Origin: Oreohelix idahoensis
Taxonomy: Eukaryota > Mollusca > Gastropoda > Stylommatophora > Oreohelicidae
Assembly: GCA_024509875.1 (NCBI GenBank)
Contig: JAMPIV010014149.1
Location: 53,976-117,975, forward strand
DNA: 64,000 bases
Direction of reading: 5' to 3'
The notes below the pieces were generated by a model. The model saw only the letters and a list, made by a program, of their open reading frames with translations, had not been told where the DNA came from and searched no databases. Below are positions 39,401-50,479 of this stretch, piece by piece. Numbering within the stretch: the first letter of the stretch is position 1; each line of letters begins with the position of its first letter. Position numbers and translations under genes: made by a program.

Positions 39401-40282
39401 CAGCAGTGCCCTCCAAATTAATACATCAGTCAGTGGTCTCACAAGTGGATATGAGTATAGTGATCTGCAAAAACGAACTGCTACATTGAATATGCTCCAA
39501 GAAAGCTATCCTGATCAATCATGGATACATGCCTATACAGATGGATCAGCAACAAATGCTGTTAGGAATGGAGGTGCCGGTATCTTTATCTCATATCCTG
39601 ACAACCACTATCAGACTAGGCACATTCCCACTGATAAATTCTGTTCCAACTATACAGCTGAGGTTCAAGCTCCAGAGCAAGCTGCAAATATGATTTATAA
39701 CACCAACTCTGACTGCCACCAGGTAGTCATCCTCATAATGTACTGTCTGTCCTGCAAGCTCTCAAGGGTGGTAAACTCCCGCATCTGAGAAATGAACTAA
39801 ACAAGGTAGCTGCCAAAAAGAGAACCATACTTCAGTGGGTACCATCTCATTGTGGTGTACCCGGAAATGAAAAGGCAGATAAACTTGCAAAAAAGGGAGG
39901 AGAATGTGAACAAGAAGAGAATGAAGTCACATACTTTGAGAAAAAGAGAGCTATCCAGACTATCAGAAGAGAACAGAACCAACCCAAAAACGACTATCAC
40001 ACTCTCGACCGGCAGGGACAGATAACTATTTTTCGACTCAGGACAGGGCATAACAAACTGAATAAACACATGCACAAGCTACGACTGTCTGCTTCACCAC
40101 TGTGCACATGTGGATTAAACGAACAAACTGCTGAGCATGTTCTACAGGACTGTCCTCTGTATGACCAGTTAAGAAAGATATACTGGCCCAATGACTCAAC
40201 ACTAAATTCAAAGCTATATGGAGTTAAAGAGGAACTTCAAACAACAGTCGAATTCATCATGAGAACTCGTCTGACGGTGTAA
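36435..40282 (+). pseudogene. Family-1 ORF2, copy C (broken)
   Basis: EN 36435-37388; RT pieces 37759-37983, 38011-38394 and 38333-39292 (YADD present); RNase H pieces 39264-39788 and 40070-40282. Lesions include stops near 37386, 37594 and 37981, an extra A near 38355, a 2-bp loss near 39268, and the RNase H lesion near 39735 shared with copy A. Confidence 0.88.
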
Positions 40283-40318
40283 TCATCAAAGATGCGATCG
40301 CAAGAAGAAGAAGAAGAA

Positions 40319-40529
40319 ACCGAACGATGACTACCACACTCTTGACTGGCAGGGATAGATAACCATTTTTCGCCTCAGGACAGGGCATAACAAACTGAAT
40401 AAACACATGCACAACCTACGATTTCTGCCTCACCACTGTGCACATGTGGATTAAACGAACAAACTGCTGAGCATGTTCTACAGGATTGTCCTCTGTATGA
40501 CCAGTTAAGAAAGATATACTGGCCCAATG
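40319..40529 (+). mobile_element. Second family-1 3' fragment, left part
   Basis: Starts directly after the GAA tail of copy C. It matches copy A (ACCGAACGATGACTACCACA) better than copy C. Confidence 0.85.
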
Positions 40530-43190
40530 TTTGTGAGGATTTACTGTGATTTTATTTTCAACGGGCCCCAGTTTTCTTCTCCATGTATTATTTGCGTTTA
40601 TTTATGAGGAGTTACTGTGGGTTTTAATTTCAATTTTGCTCCAGTTCTCTTTTCTCTGTAAGTAATTGCGTTCATTTATTTTATTAGGCATTGGAGTTAT
40701 ATTATTAGGCTGGGTAGATTTTTCAGCTAGCAAAAATCCAAAAACCCGCACCTACCCGGTTAATCAAGGGATTTGGGGGGGGGGGGGGGGGGGGGGGTCG
40801 GGCCCGGGCGCCGCAGAAACACGACCCAGGTACGTCGAACCAACGCTATAACCAATCAAATTTATTTTTGCTAACGCGAACGGTAGGAGTATTATCTAAC
40901 GTGACGCAATTAGTACCGCGTGAGCAGAAATAAACATGAGTCAGGAGTTGGTTTACGATATCATTGGCGGAGGTCAGAGTTTATTAAAATGCAGCAATGT
41001 TATTGGTCCAGGTTGGCCCCAGAGATGACTCACAGCTTGGGTTATTTCTATGATAAATAACAGCGTTGTAGTCTTTAGCGGTCTCTCGGGTTTCATAATT
41101 TACTGCCGGTGAAACTATGTCATTTCGTCTGCTCTTTGTGAGAAATTCGATAATTGGGTATGTGTACATCTTAATTAGCGTCGTAGATAGTTCGTTTCAT
41201 AATAGATCTTAGCACGATAGAGTAAGGTTTTCTTCTACGAGTTAATTTAATTTTTATTAAACAGAAGTGCCATCAATCGCTATCTTATAGAAATAATAAA
41301 AATGTAAGTTGTGCATATAATTTTTTCTATGATAAGCTAGTAGTATCTTTGATTTGTGTAGTGGCTTTGAGATATTAACCGTGTGAGGATAAGCGCTTAG
41401 ATACACGGGCGCTCTGTAGTATGTAGTAGTAGTTGTGAAAATTGCAATTTGATTATGATATTTGCAGTGTAAATACGCGAGCATATTTGTGTATTTTATT
41501 TAATTGTGTATTAATTTGTTGTGTAGTCAGGAGACAGGGGTGTAATTAATATTACTGAGTTGGTGTAGCAACTGTGTGTTTATATTGTGTAAATTTGATA
41601 ATCTTCCCGGGTCAGTCATAAAAAGTAGGGCCTAGGAATTTTACTGGGGAATATTTCGCTTCAACGAAGTAAATGTTTTGACGCCTGAGGCTAGACTAAC
41701 GTAACAGATTAGGTCAGCCTGTGTCTGGGGTTTTCTTACCAGACAGATAGTTACGTTGAGGTGGGGGAAGAGATAGGAGAAGACTGTAGAGAGTTGACCC
41801 TTGGGTTGGAATAGTTGTTTATTGGTGGTGCGTAGTTGTGTAGGGGAGCTGTATTGATTTAGGGGAGAGGTATTTATTTAGGTGGTTATATGTTAGGGAT
41901 GAGAATATGTTGAATTGTTGTACAGTCGTTGTTATTTTTTCGTTTTACAGCATTTTCACGGCACACAGGGAGGGTTGTAAATTGCCTTACAACTTGCCAA
42001 GGTATTCGGCCTTCTCAGGAGTAGAAGGTTCGAGGCATCGCCAGAGGTGAAAGAGAACTGGCGACGCTGTATTTACCGGCACCAAATACGTCTGCACCAG
42101 TAAAAGAAAGCAGTTCTCTTGCAGTGAAGCCCATGCTTCAGCGGGAACAGGTTTATCTTTAAAATCCGGAGCTCTTAGCTCATTATACTACTCCAAAGAG
42201 GCGCGTGGCCTGGAAGTTGGTTTTATGTATATACGGCCACAATAATGCCGTTTGTCCTTAAACCATAAGAGGGTTAAACCGGCCGTTACGGAATTGTCAG
42301 CAGCAGTGAAGCATATACATCCCGAGTCAACTACATAGTCATTTTTACCAAAGTCATCAGCAGCAGTAGTCAAGGAAGGAGAGAGGGTCATCATTCCTTT
42401 CCAGAAAACTAATGAGAGGAGGGGCGTAAACGGAGACGCCACTCAGCAGAAGACAGTACTGTCAGAGAGACACTGAGCAGAAACTGAGGAGAGACAGAAT
42501 TTATAGAGTCAGATAGTCAGAGGACAGCCTCTGAGTTTGCACTGAAGAAGTCCGTTAGTGGATCAGTGCTTGTGATTTAGCTGTGTAGGACATTAGATAG
42601 TTCATTCAGATTTGTGTAGACATTTAGTTACGTCTGCAGCCGGACAGTGGATTTGATTTAAAAATTAATAATAGGATAGTTAGGAGTGGTTGCTTGTACT
42701 AAGAGACCCCCACCAAGTACAGTGTGTTTAATCCTTAATTCTTTTTCCCATGCAGGTTGAAAGAGAGGGTGAAAGAGTTGGGTTATATTGTTTGTCATTT
42801 TAATTGTTTGGTTATTTTCAGGTGTGCGACCTCACACGTTATTTATTTTACTGTGTTATTGATGTTGTTGTTAAATAAAACTATAAAGTGTACACTGGAT
42901 CAGTTTCTCTATAACTATACTGTACGTATATGCTTGTCTGTATAGTTGTGTCTGTGGAACTTTAGTGAAACCTTATCTCCTTTAATGGTAGTCAGAGGTG
43001 GTGAGTTCAGAGCTCTTAACTAAGTCGCGAGTGGCAAGGGAGAATCAATCTCGGTTCTCACCCTCGAAGCTATAAGTCTCATCCTTCCACACTCACTGTA
43101 TTCTCATCTAAATCTATCTTCTCAGACTTTCTCATACTAGTGTCTTGTCTATATACTAGGACAAGCTCTAAACTTAAATCCACTTCGTGA
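40530..43190. mobile_element. Unclassified 2.66-kb insertion with 5-bp TSD
   Basis: CAATG at 40525-40529 and 43191-43195 flanks it; the ends are TTTGTGAGG and CTTCGTGA. It contains two ~73-bp repeats at the left end, a G run at 40778-40797, AATAAA at ~42875, and GGTAGTCAGAGGTGG at ~42988 that resembles the start of an LTR-element leader. No open frame longer than ~85 codons was seen. A truncated LTR-type element is possible. Confidence 0.6.
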
Positions 43191-43317
43191 CAATGACTCA
43201 ACACTAAACTCAAAGCTATATGGAGCTAAAGAGGAACTTCAAACAACAGTCAAATTCATCATGAGAACTCATCTGACGGTGTAAACATCAAAGATGCGAT
43301 CGCAAGAAGAAGAAGAA
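43191..43317 (+). mobile_element. Second family-1 3' fragment, right part
   Basis: Resumes with ACTCAACACTAAACTCAAAG and GGAGCTAAAGAGG (the copy A variant) and ends GATGCGATCGCAAGAAG. Confidence 0.88.
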
Positions 43318-43339
43318 GGATCATGGCAAATGCATTACA

Positions 43340-44995
43340 GTAACTTAAGTTAGACAATGAAATAAACTTAATATTGCATGTAAACTTTATAGAAAGACTG
43401 CAAGTACTTTCAGGATCTGCAGTGCTGTTTAACATCTATACAGCAAAAATAGCTGCAATCGAACCAACATGTTTGGGATGAACTTTAACTTTTGCACATG
43501 ACTTGCCCATTTATAGGGCTGGCTCACAAAAAATGGTTAAAAGCAGACATGAGGCTTTTCAGGCAGTTTCTAACTGGTGCAAGGAAACCAGCTCCAAGGT
43601 CAAACCCAACAAAGCCTGTGTGCTGTGGTGCTCCTTGAATAACTCCATATTGAAAGCAGATCTTCCAGACATTGCTCTCAGTGGACAGAAAATTGAAAGG
43701 CAAGACAAGCTGAAATACCTTGGAGTATCATTCGATCACAGGCTATCGTGGAAGCACCATGCTGATCACATCATACAGAAGTGCAAGAAAGGTCTGGCAG
43801 CTCTAAAAACAATGGCTGCAGCACATCTGGAGCAGAGACTTCTGTTTCTCCTGTATCATCAGCTGGTCATGTCTATAATCAAATATGGCCTGGAAATACT
43901 CACAATGTCAACATCACAATGTGAACAACTGGAATGCATTCAAAATGAAGGAATATGTATAGTCTTGGGTTGTATGTGAGATACCCCCATTGTGACGATG
44001 CAGCACATGCTTGAATTGCTGTCAATTAGATCCAGATGTGTGATGGGCCCAGAAGCCTATATGCGAGTAACCACAGACAAAAAGCATCCCCTGCATGGGA
44101 ACATAGCCGACATCAAAGAAGCAAGAATAAAGAAGGGGATGTCGTGGATGGTGCAGGCAGATGCAATTATTAAACAGGTGACACAGTTGAAAATATTTTC
44201 AAGGGAGAAGAGTGGAGTAAGTCAGATGAGAACTAGATGAACTACCAGCAAGTCATCATGAGGTTGAGAGTGCAGAACTTGGGCCAATGGGAGGGAAGAG
44301 TTGGAAACTGATCAGCTGATAAATGATCATGCTGGGGATGATGGTGCCATTGTGTACATTGATGGGTCTGTAATGTGGTGAGAAATCTGGATGCAGATTC
44401 TCTGTAAAGGGCAGAATCGTCACTGAACATGGCGAGGCTTACATGATAACAACCTAAGCATGAGAATAGAGGTAGAGGCATCTTCTGCAGCCTTAAGGTG
44501 GCTGTCTGAAACTTCATTAACAAGGGCAGTTATTGTATCAGACTCACAGTCCATGCTTCGGAAGGTCCAAAGGGGATGGCTCTGGCATGACTGGAAAACC
44601 TCCATAGAAGCCTCGAATCTTCAGGAACTGGTGTGGATCTACTGTCCTGGTCATGCTGGGGTACACATCAATAAAAGAGCTGACAGACTAGCTTCAAGAA
44701 CACCTATAGAAGGTGCACTGGATGTAGATAAGGGAGAGATATTGAGGGCAATTAATTTTCACCTGTTAGAGAATGACACTGCAATCAATGAATCATTGGC
44801 TAAGATTGCTAGAATGTGGCACCAAACATATGGCCAGCAGGGATGGATGTATGAGAGGATGCATCCGGCGTGTATACAACCAGCGCGAAACAGGAACAAT
44901 TAGCATTCATACCCTTCGACATTTGCTGAGGGAGACTGAGCACCTATGGATTTGCATGGATTGCAATTACATCAATTCTGACCGACAGTAACAAT
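43340..44995 (+). pseudogene. Family-4 LINE: RT thumb and RNase H remnant
   Basis: 43503-43979 reads KLKYLGVSFDHRLSWKHHAD and QCEQLECIQNEG, the RT C-terminal side. 43992-44240 continues the connector. 44460-44903 gives RNase H motifs (EVEASSAALRW, IVSDSQSML, CPGHAGVHINKRADRLA). The frame is lost between these blocks and no full RT palm is present. It is distinct in sequence from family 1. Confidence 0.8.
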
Positions 44996-45439
44996 AACAA
45001 AGTAAATTTATAAACATTAAAAAAATATGATTCATGACTTGTTTGAATCTTATTCGATTCATTCATGACTGTACAAGGCAGAACACAATGGTGGTTTCCC
45101 ACTGTCTAAAGTTGGTTTGTGTATGCGTGATTCCATTAGCCTTTGACTTTTTAAAAAGTCTACCCCATATGATAGTGGGGAGGGGAGAAGGTAAGGTGCC
45201 TCTATATCTCCAGTTGTCACATCATAAATTTTAGCTTCAGAGGTGTTTTATACAGACAACAGCTCCTAACAACTATCCTACCTCGTCCTGATAACTACCT
45301 GTTTTGATCCACAGTTGCTTAAAAACAAAAATAGAAGTGTTTCCCCATATTCCTTCTTTCAATTATAATAATATAATTAATAATATATCGTGACAATGAC
45401 GATTCATTTCATAACGAAATTTCATGACGTGTATGCCTT

Positions 45440-45830
45440 CATGCATTGGGAAACATATGGAGAACAAGAGAAATCAAGTCAAAAACGAAAATAAGAATCT
45501 TCAACTCAAATGTCAAGTCAGTCCTATTGTATGGCTCTGAGACATGGAGAGCAACAAAAACAACAACTAAAAAGCTACAGACTTTTATAAATTGGTGCTT
45601 GCGTAGAATAGAAGGACTGAAATAGTATGACAAAGTCACAAATGTGAAATTGATGACAAGAACCAGACAAGTGCCAGTGGAACAAGAGTTCTGGAATCCA
45701 CAGGGAAAGAGAGGCAGAGATAGACCAAAAACACATGGAGAAGAGAACTGGATACAGAGGTGAAAATGATGAGGAAAACATGGAAAGAACTTGAGCGGAT
45801 GGCACAGGACAGTTCACACCTTGGTATGCT
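45440..45830 (+). mobile_element. Family-5 LINE 3' fragment
   Basis: The plus strand reads [32 protein letters not shown] and [18 protein letters not shown] pieces. It corresponds to 32795-33135 (inverted) and 48310-48785. Confidence 0.75.
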
Positions 45831-45912
45831 CTTAAATAAGGATCCAGAGATACAGTAATACAGGTATGTGGTAAGTTGGTTTGTTTTTAATTGCTGTTTA
45901 AATTGCTGTTTT

Positions 45913-46100
45913 AGAGCCGACCCAGCTCTAATGGGTACCTCTGAAAATGGCGAGTATATGCCTGAATGGCGAGGGACACTTGTCTCTGCACAAGAAAATA
46001 GGATACTCACGTAAAAATCAATGTCAGGTTAGACATTAAAAAATAATAACCTGAGATTTCGCCTCGAGTATTAGCGGGCATACGAAAAAGAAAAAAAAAA
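45913..46100 (+). mobile_element. SINE S2, 5'-truncated
   Basis: TSD AAATTGCTGTTTT at 45900-45912 and 46101-46113. The 3' half of S2 carries the conserved hairpin and an A-rich tail. Confidence 0.88.
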
Positions 46101-46119
46101 AAATTGCTGTTTTTTTTTT

Positions 46120-46575
46120 TAACGTACAGCCTCAATGTTTGTTGCACATAATTATTATTGAAAAAGTTCAAAACAAGGTTAAGGTTAGTATTATCAAATA
46201 TGTGTCTGTATCCATACAGTATTTTTAAAACATTTATAAGAAAAATTCCATTCACCCTCTTAAGGGTTCTAATTAGGATATATGGTAAAGGGGAAGAATG
46301 GTGGAACAAGGTCAGCCATTTTGCCCGAACACTATTGATACCGCACACGTAACAGTATCTCTTCGACACACTGTAAAATACTCACTATTAACACTAACCA
46401 AAATCTGCCCCGAACACCCCGCATCCTATTTCTGCTTGACCGCGCGCGAGCACTCCTCAGCTTAGAGGCTTCTTTTTTGTTTCCAACAGTGCAAGCTTGA
46501 AAAAGCGTCAGATTTTGGGTCAAGGTTAGCGCGCGAACTGCAGCAAAATTATTTGTCAAAACGATAGCAGATGTG
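46120..46575. other. Intergenic DNA without recognisable gene
   Basis: The minus-strand open frame 46332-46559 has no recognisable domain. The segment near 46370-46450 is locally GC-richer. Nothing further can be supported. Confidence 0.4.
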
Positions 46576-46579
46576 TTCT

Positions 46580-46614
46580 AAAACAAAAATGCAGACATAG
46601 ACCTAAACACCCCC

Positions 46615-46647
<33 letters not shown>

Positions 46648-46949
46648 ACCCCCCCCCCCCCCCCCCCCCCCCCAAAAAAAAACTGTTAAAAACTAAAATG
46701 TAGACATCCCCGGTCGAGGTCGTTTGTGCATCAAATGGTCATGATTTATATATATATATATCATCTCGTACATAGGCCTAGCCGTGTAAACGCCGTGCAG
46801 ACATAGACCTAAACACCCCCCCCCAAAAAAAAAAAACTGTTAAAAACTAAAATGTAGACATCCCCGGTCGAGGTCGTTTGTGCATCAAATGGTCATGATT
46901 TATATATATATATCATCTCGTACATAGGCCTAGCCGTGTAAACGCCGTA
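46580..46949. repeat. Tandem duplication with different poly-C lengths
   Basis: Two copies of a unit starting GCAGACATAGACCTAAACAC and ending GTGTAAACGCCGT (46590-46796 and 46797-46949). They are nearly identical except for C tracts of ~60 (interrupted by single A) and 8 bases and the length of a TA run. Confidence 0.92.
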
Positions 46950-48300
46950 ATTACATAGGCCTACATTGTTCATAATAATAGCCACTTGCCAAAAATAGAC
47001 CAATATGGCAGCCTCCAGTTCACTATGCTGTCCTTTGGCCGGATATAGGCCTATAGTGTTCTCAAGTCCAAATAATATGCAGGCATACAGTTGTCGATTA
47101 TGCGAAACAAGCATCATATCTTCTGTCCAGTCATTGTAAATGGAGTAAATCGAAAGTGGGGCTACTAAATTGTGTGCGTGTGTCAAAAAGGAGAGAATAA
47201 ACGTAAGTAACCGTGCACTATATCGGTAACCAGATAACAGTAGCATAACTCTGTTTCTCGCGAGCTGTAACTGCAGACGGAAAAAAGAGCATACATGCAC
47301 ACCCAAAAATTAAAAAAAAAAATCATCTTTGTGTCGACAGCCATTTAGATGAGATACGGCGCACATCCCACCGTTCTGCGATTCAACAACAAAAAATGCA
47401 ATCTAGGCCTACAGTCCGTAAACCATATTGAAGTGACAAGTAAGATAAAATCTCATCAGATGTTATAACTCTTAAAGATACCCACTTGATTTTATTTATG
47501 TTTTACTTTTAAATAAATCCTTACCACGATCCTATCCGGACCCTTCCTTTTTCTCAAATATGACCAACATGTATTTGTATGTTACAACAGGCATGCAATT
47601 AGAAAACACATATAGCAATAGGAGTAGTTTCCCTTGCAACTACCAAACATTACCGAGGGAAGGGACGCAACTGTAGTTAGTACGCACCGATTTAAACCGA
47701 AAACTGTATCTGCTAACATCATCGAGTGTCATGCCGACTAATGTTGACGACCACGTCTCCACTTCCTATGGGCTCTCGTCACTTTTTCTATTACCCCCCC
47801 CCCCCCCCCCACCCCCCGCTTCTTTTTTCTTGTGGTCAGTTTCCTATAAAGTGAAGAACATCATTCGCCCCAGTTGATCGATCGTTTAGTTAAACGTGGT
47901 ACCTAAACTGAGGTAACGAATGAAAATCTACTACTATCAGACGATTAGGTCTTTTATAGTTGTATATGCGCCCCCTTTAAAGTTAAAAACAAACAACAAC
48001 TTAAACACAGAAAACTACTTAATACAGAAAACAACTTAAACACAGAAAACTTAGTAGCTTTACTTGTACTCCACTTCTCGTTAATTATGCTCACTTCTGC
48101 GTTACCAGAACAAACTAAGAGAATTGGGAGTCTAAAATACTAAAAACAAATTGAAATTCAGGTAGAGAGTTTGTGAGGTATTTTTACTCATGGTTTCCAC
48201 CAGCGACCTGGACCTGCGCAGTATAGTCTTAGATGTGCACAACATTAAGGATATCTCCTCTCTCATTGTGAGCAGAACTGTCTGCTAAGAATTACAGTGA
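46950..48300. other. Intergenic DNA, no feature recognised
   Basis: Contains a C run near 47796-47815 and several TAGGCCTA palindromes. No convincing exon, RNA gene or element end was found. Confidence 0.5.
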
Positions 48301-48309
48301 GCTAAGAAG

Positions 48310-48785
48310 GCAATATACAGATAGTAAATGTTAGTATAAATAAGAATCTTAATTTCAAATGTCAAATTAGCCCTATTGTATGGCTCTAAAACATGGAGGT
48401 TACAAAAAACAACCAAGAAGTTACAGATTTCCATAAATTAGTGCTTGCGTATCATAGAAGGATTGAAGTGGTAGGACAAGGTTCCCAGTGTGGAATTAAT
48501 GGCAAGAACCAGATATGTGCCCGACCAAGAGATAAGAAGAAAACGCTGGTGATTGATAGGACACATTGAGAAAACTTTTGGTAACATTACTAAGCAGTCC
48601 TTACTCTGGGATCCCCAGGGTAAGTAATGCAGATGTAGACTGAAAAATACACGGAGAAGAGAACTGGAAACAGAAATGAAAATGACGAGGAAGACCAGGA
48701 CAGGCATGAGGTGATGGTACTTTACTTGAGGACTTGGCATACGTTTCTTTATGGTCTATGCACTTTGGGGAGCTGAAAGGTAATG
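48310..48785 (+). mobile_element. Family-5 LINE 3' fragment
   Basis: Shares CTATTGTATGGCTCTAAAAC, GCTTGCGTATCATAGAAGGA and GGGGAGCTGAAAGGTAATGA with the other family-5 fragments. Degenerate and 5'-truncated. Confidence 0.75.
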
Positions 48786-48844
48786 AAGGAAGGAATAAAT
48801 ATTTGAATGAACTAATGAATGAGATTTTAGTTTATGAACATCAA

Positions 48845-49180
48845 GTGGCACAGTGGTTAGCGCGAACAAATGAACGAACTTTATTTTCGAAGTGTTGAAA
48901 ATATGGCACATAGGCCCGTCTAACATTCTGCCCTTCTTTTCTCTCAGTTTTTGTACTTTGTCCATTTATTCTCACGTATTTTTAATATTAATGCGATTGC
49001 TTCTAGAAGTAAAGTTACTGGGTTCGAAACCCGGTAGCTTCACGCTCCACTCTATCCAACTGTAAATGGGTTACTTGACTCTGCTCTTAAGTTTTGAAGT
49101 CAAATGCTTCGAGGAAGGGAACCTGTTCCTCTAATTCATAATGATGAGACCTAAAATAATGAAGTCTAACACTTCCCTCT
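48845..49180 (+). mobile_element. SINE S1, interrupted
   Basis: A-box-like GTGGCACAGTGGTTAGCGC at ~48846 and B-box GGGTTCGAAACCC at ~49020 are separated by ~140 bp of unrelated AT-rich sequence instead of the usual ~30 bp. The S1 body follows to ~49180. Confidence 0.7.
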
Positions 49181-49559
49181 TCTGTGGCAGTATCTGTTAG
49201 GGGACTACTTTTATCCATTTAAATTCTAACGTTTGAAAGATATCTGGTCAAGTTGCCAGAGACAGTAGATTTGCCATTTTACGTCGTATTTATGGTCAGT
49301 AAAAAAGGCTTTCGACAGTTTCGACAAGAATCACCGTGGAAATTGTGATGCATTATGGAGTCGCCCCTTTAACTCCTTAAACTAATAAAGAAAACTTACA
49401 ATGATATGACATGTAGAATTTTCCTTGGATGCACCGTGTCTCCCTTCCCTTTCATGCTGGCTGTACACTGGATTAGGGACATAGCATCAGTTATTGAAAT
49501 GGAATTCGGTGGATTGATGATCTAGCTCATCTGTCCTATAACCAGAGTTGTCTTCATGT

Positions 49560-50035
49560 CTTTCCTACCAAGTCTCAAGTCGAGTAGCAGATCTTTTAAA
49601 GACAAGTATAAAGTCGAGTTTCAAGTGGGACCCAAAGACGCAGCAATAGTGAACGCAGTCAGCGACTCATAGCTTGACTGCTTGCGTCAGGACCAGCGAA
49701 CCAGAGCTGGTCAAGACCGCACTCCACCTCCACGTGGTGGTCCTGGAAACAGTCTGCAGCAGTGCAGTCTGGCTGAGCGAGTGCGGATCGAAATGGGAAG
49801 GCAAACCCGGTCCATAAAAAATGCCGTGCAGAAGTCGGAAGTGTCGATCCGAAAGGTGCAGATATCACAGCTTAGGCGCAAACAGACACAACGCAACCAC
49901 CGTCCTTTTCAGGGCGAACGAGGAAGAAGAAGAAGAAGAGTTTCAAGTCTCTTAGTGCAAATCTGTTAGTGTAAGTATCAAGTCGAGTTTCAAGTCTCTA
50001 ATAGTAGTTTTCCATTCGAGTCTGAAGTCCGGTCT
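49560..50035. repeat. Short tandem motif GTCGAGTTTCAAGTCTC
   Basis: Degenerate repeats of AAGTCGAGTTTCAAGTCT flank the retroposon at 49627-49937, which used one unit as its target. Confidence 0.7.
49627..49937 (+). mobile_element. GAA-tailed 311-bp retroposon
   Basis: TSD GAGTTTCAAGT at 49616-49626 and 49938-49948. Starts GGGACCCAAAGACGC and ends in (GAA)n. A second copy lies inverted at 12623-12930. An 95-codon open frame is arginine-rich and not recognised. Could be a SINE or the 3' end of an unseen LINE. Confidence 0.85.
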
Positions 50036-50240
50036 CATTTTTACTTAAAGTTTTTAGCCATATTCGCACTTAATCGAACAATGCTAATATGTTTTATTGC
50101 TCATTGCAAAAAAAAGATGAATTTGTATCGTCACGCTAACCGTATGCAAATCGAATCATATATATGTATATCCAAGTGTGAATGGAAAAATGCATTTGCT
50201 CAGAACAAATATCACGTGTAAGCGAATTTACATTTTAGAT

Positions 50241-50474
50241 CTTGGGTTCTTAACCTTTATTTTGTGACATAACCCCTTTCGTTTTTTCGATGAAGACTAC
50301 GGACCTTTTTGATTGTCCAGTGAAGGCTACCGACCCCTTCATAGAAAAAAAAAATGTACATAAAACACATAATTAAACATTTTACATTCTAAATTTTAGG
50401 TTACGTATAGGACCCCCCAAGAATCTATTCACTGGCCCCCAAGTGGTCCATGGACAACAAGTTAAGAAACCCTG
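50241..50474. mobile_element. Short hAT-like non-autonomous element
   Basis: Imperfect inverted ends (CTTGGGTTCTTAAC and the complement of GTTAAGAAACCCTG) are flanked by 8-bp duplications TTTTAGAT/ATTTAGAT (7 of 8). Length 234 bp, no coding capacity. Confidence 0.7.
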
Positions 50475-50479
50475 ATTTA

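Larger units (their letters stand above)
35629..40318 (+). mobile_element. Family-1 LINE, copy C
   Basis: Begins at GACCGTTGCCTC, within a few bases of the point where copy B departs from copies A and D, and runs to the GAA tail. The ORF1-like region lies at 35706-36354 and ORF2 at 36435-40282, with many lesions. Confidence 0.9.
35629..43317 (+). mobile_element. Composite family-1 insertion (single TSD)
   Basis: TSD GGATCATGGCA at 35618-35628 and 43318-43328 encloses copy C (35629-40318), a second family-1 3' fragment (40319-40529 and 43191-43317) and a later 2.66-kb insertion. The first GAA tail, at 40300-40318, is internal. Confidence 0.85.

Noticed and set aside
40530..43190. Solo LTR
   Set aside because: The termini are not TG..CA and no second LTR or internal region was identified, so only an unclassified insertion is claimed.
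46332..46559. Possible exon of a second gene upstream of EFL1
   Set aside because: No recognised domain, and no splice-consistent partner exons were found nearby.
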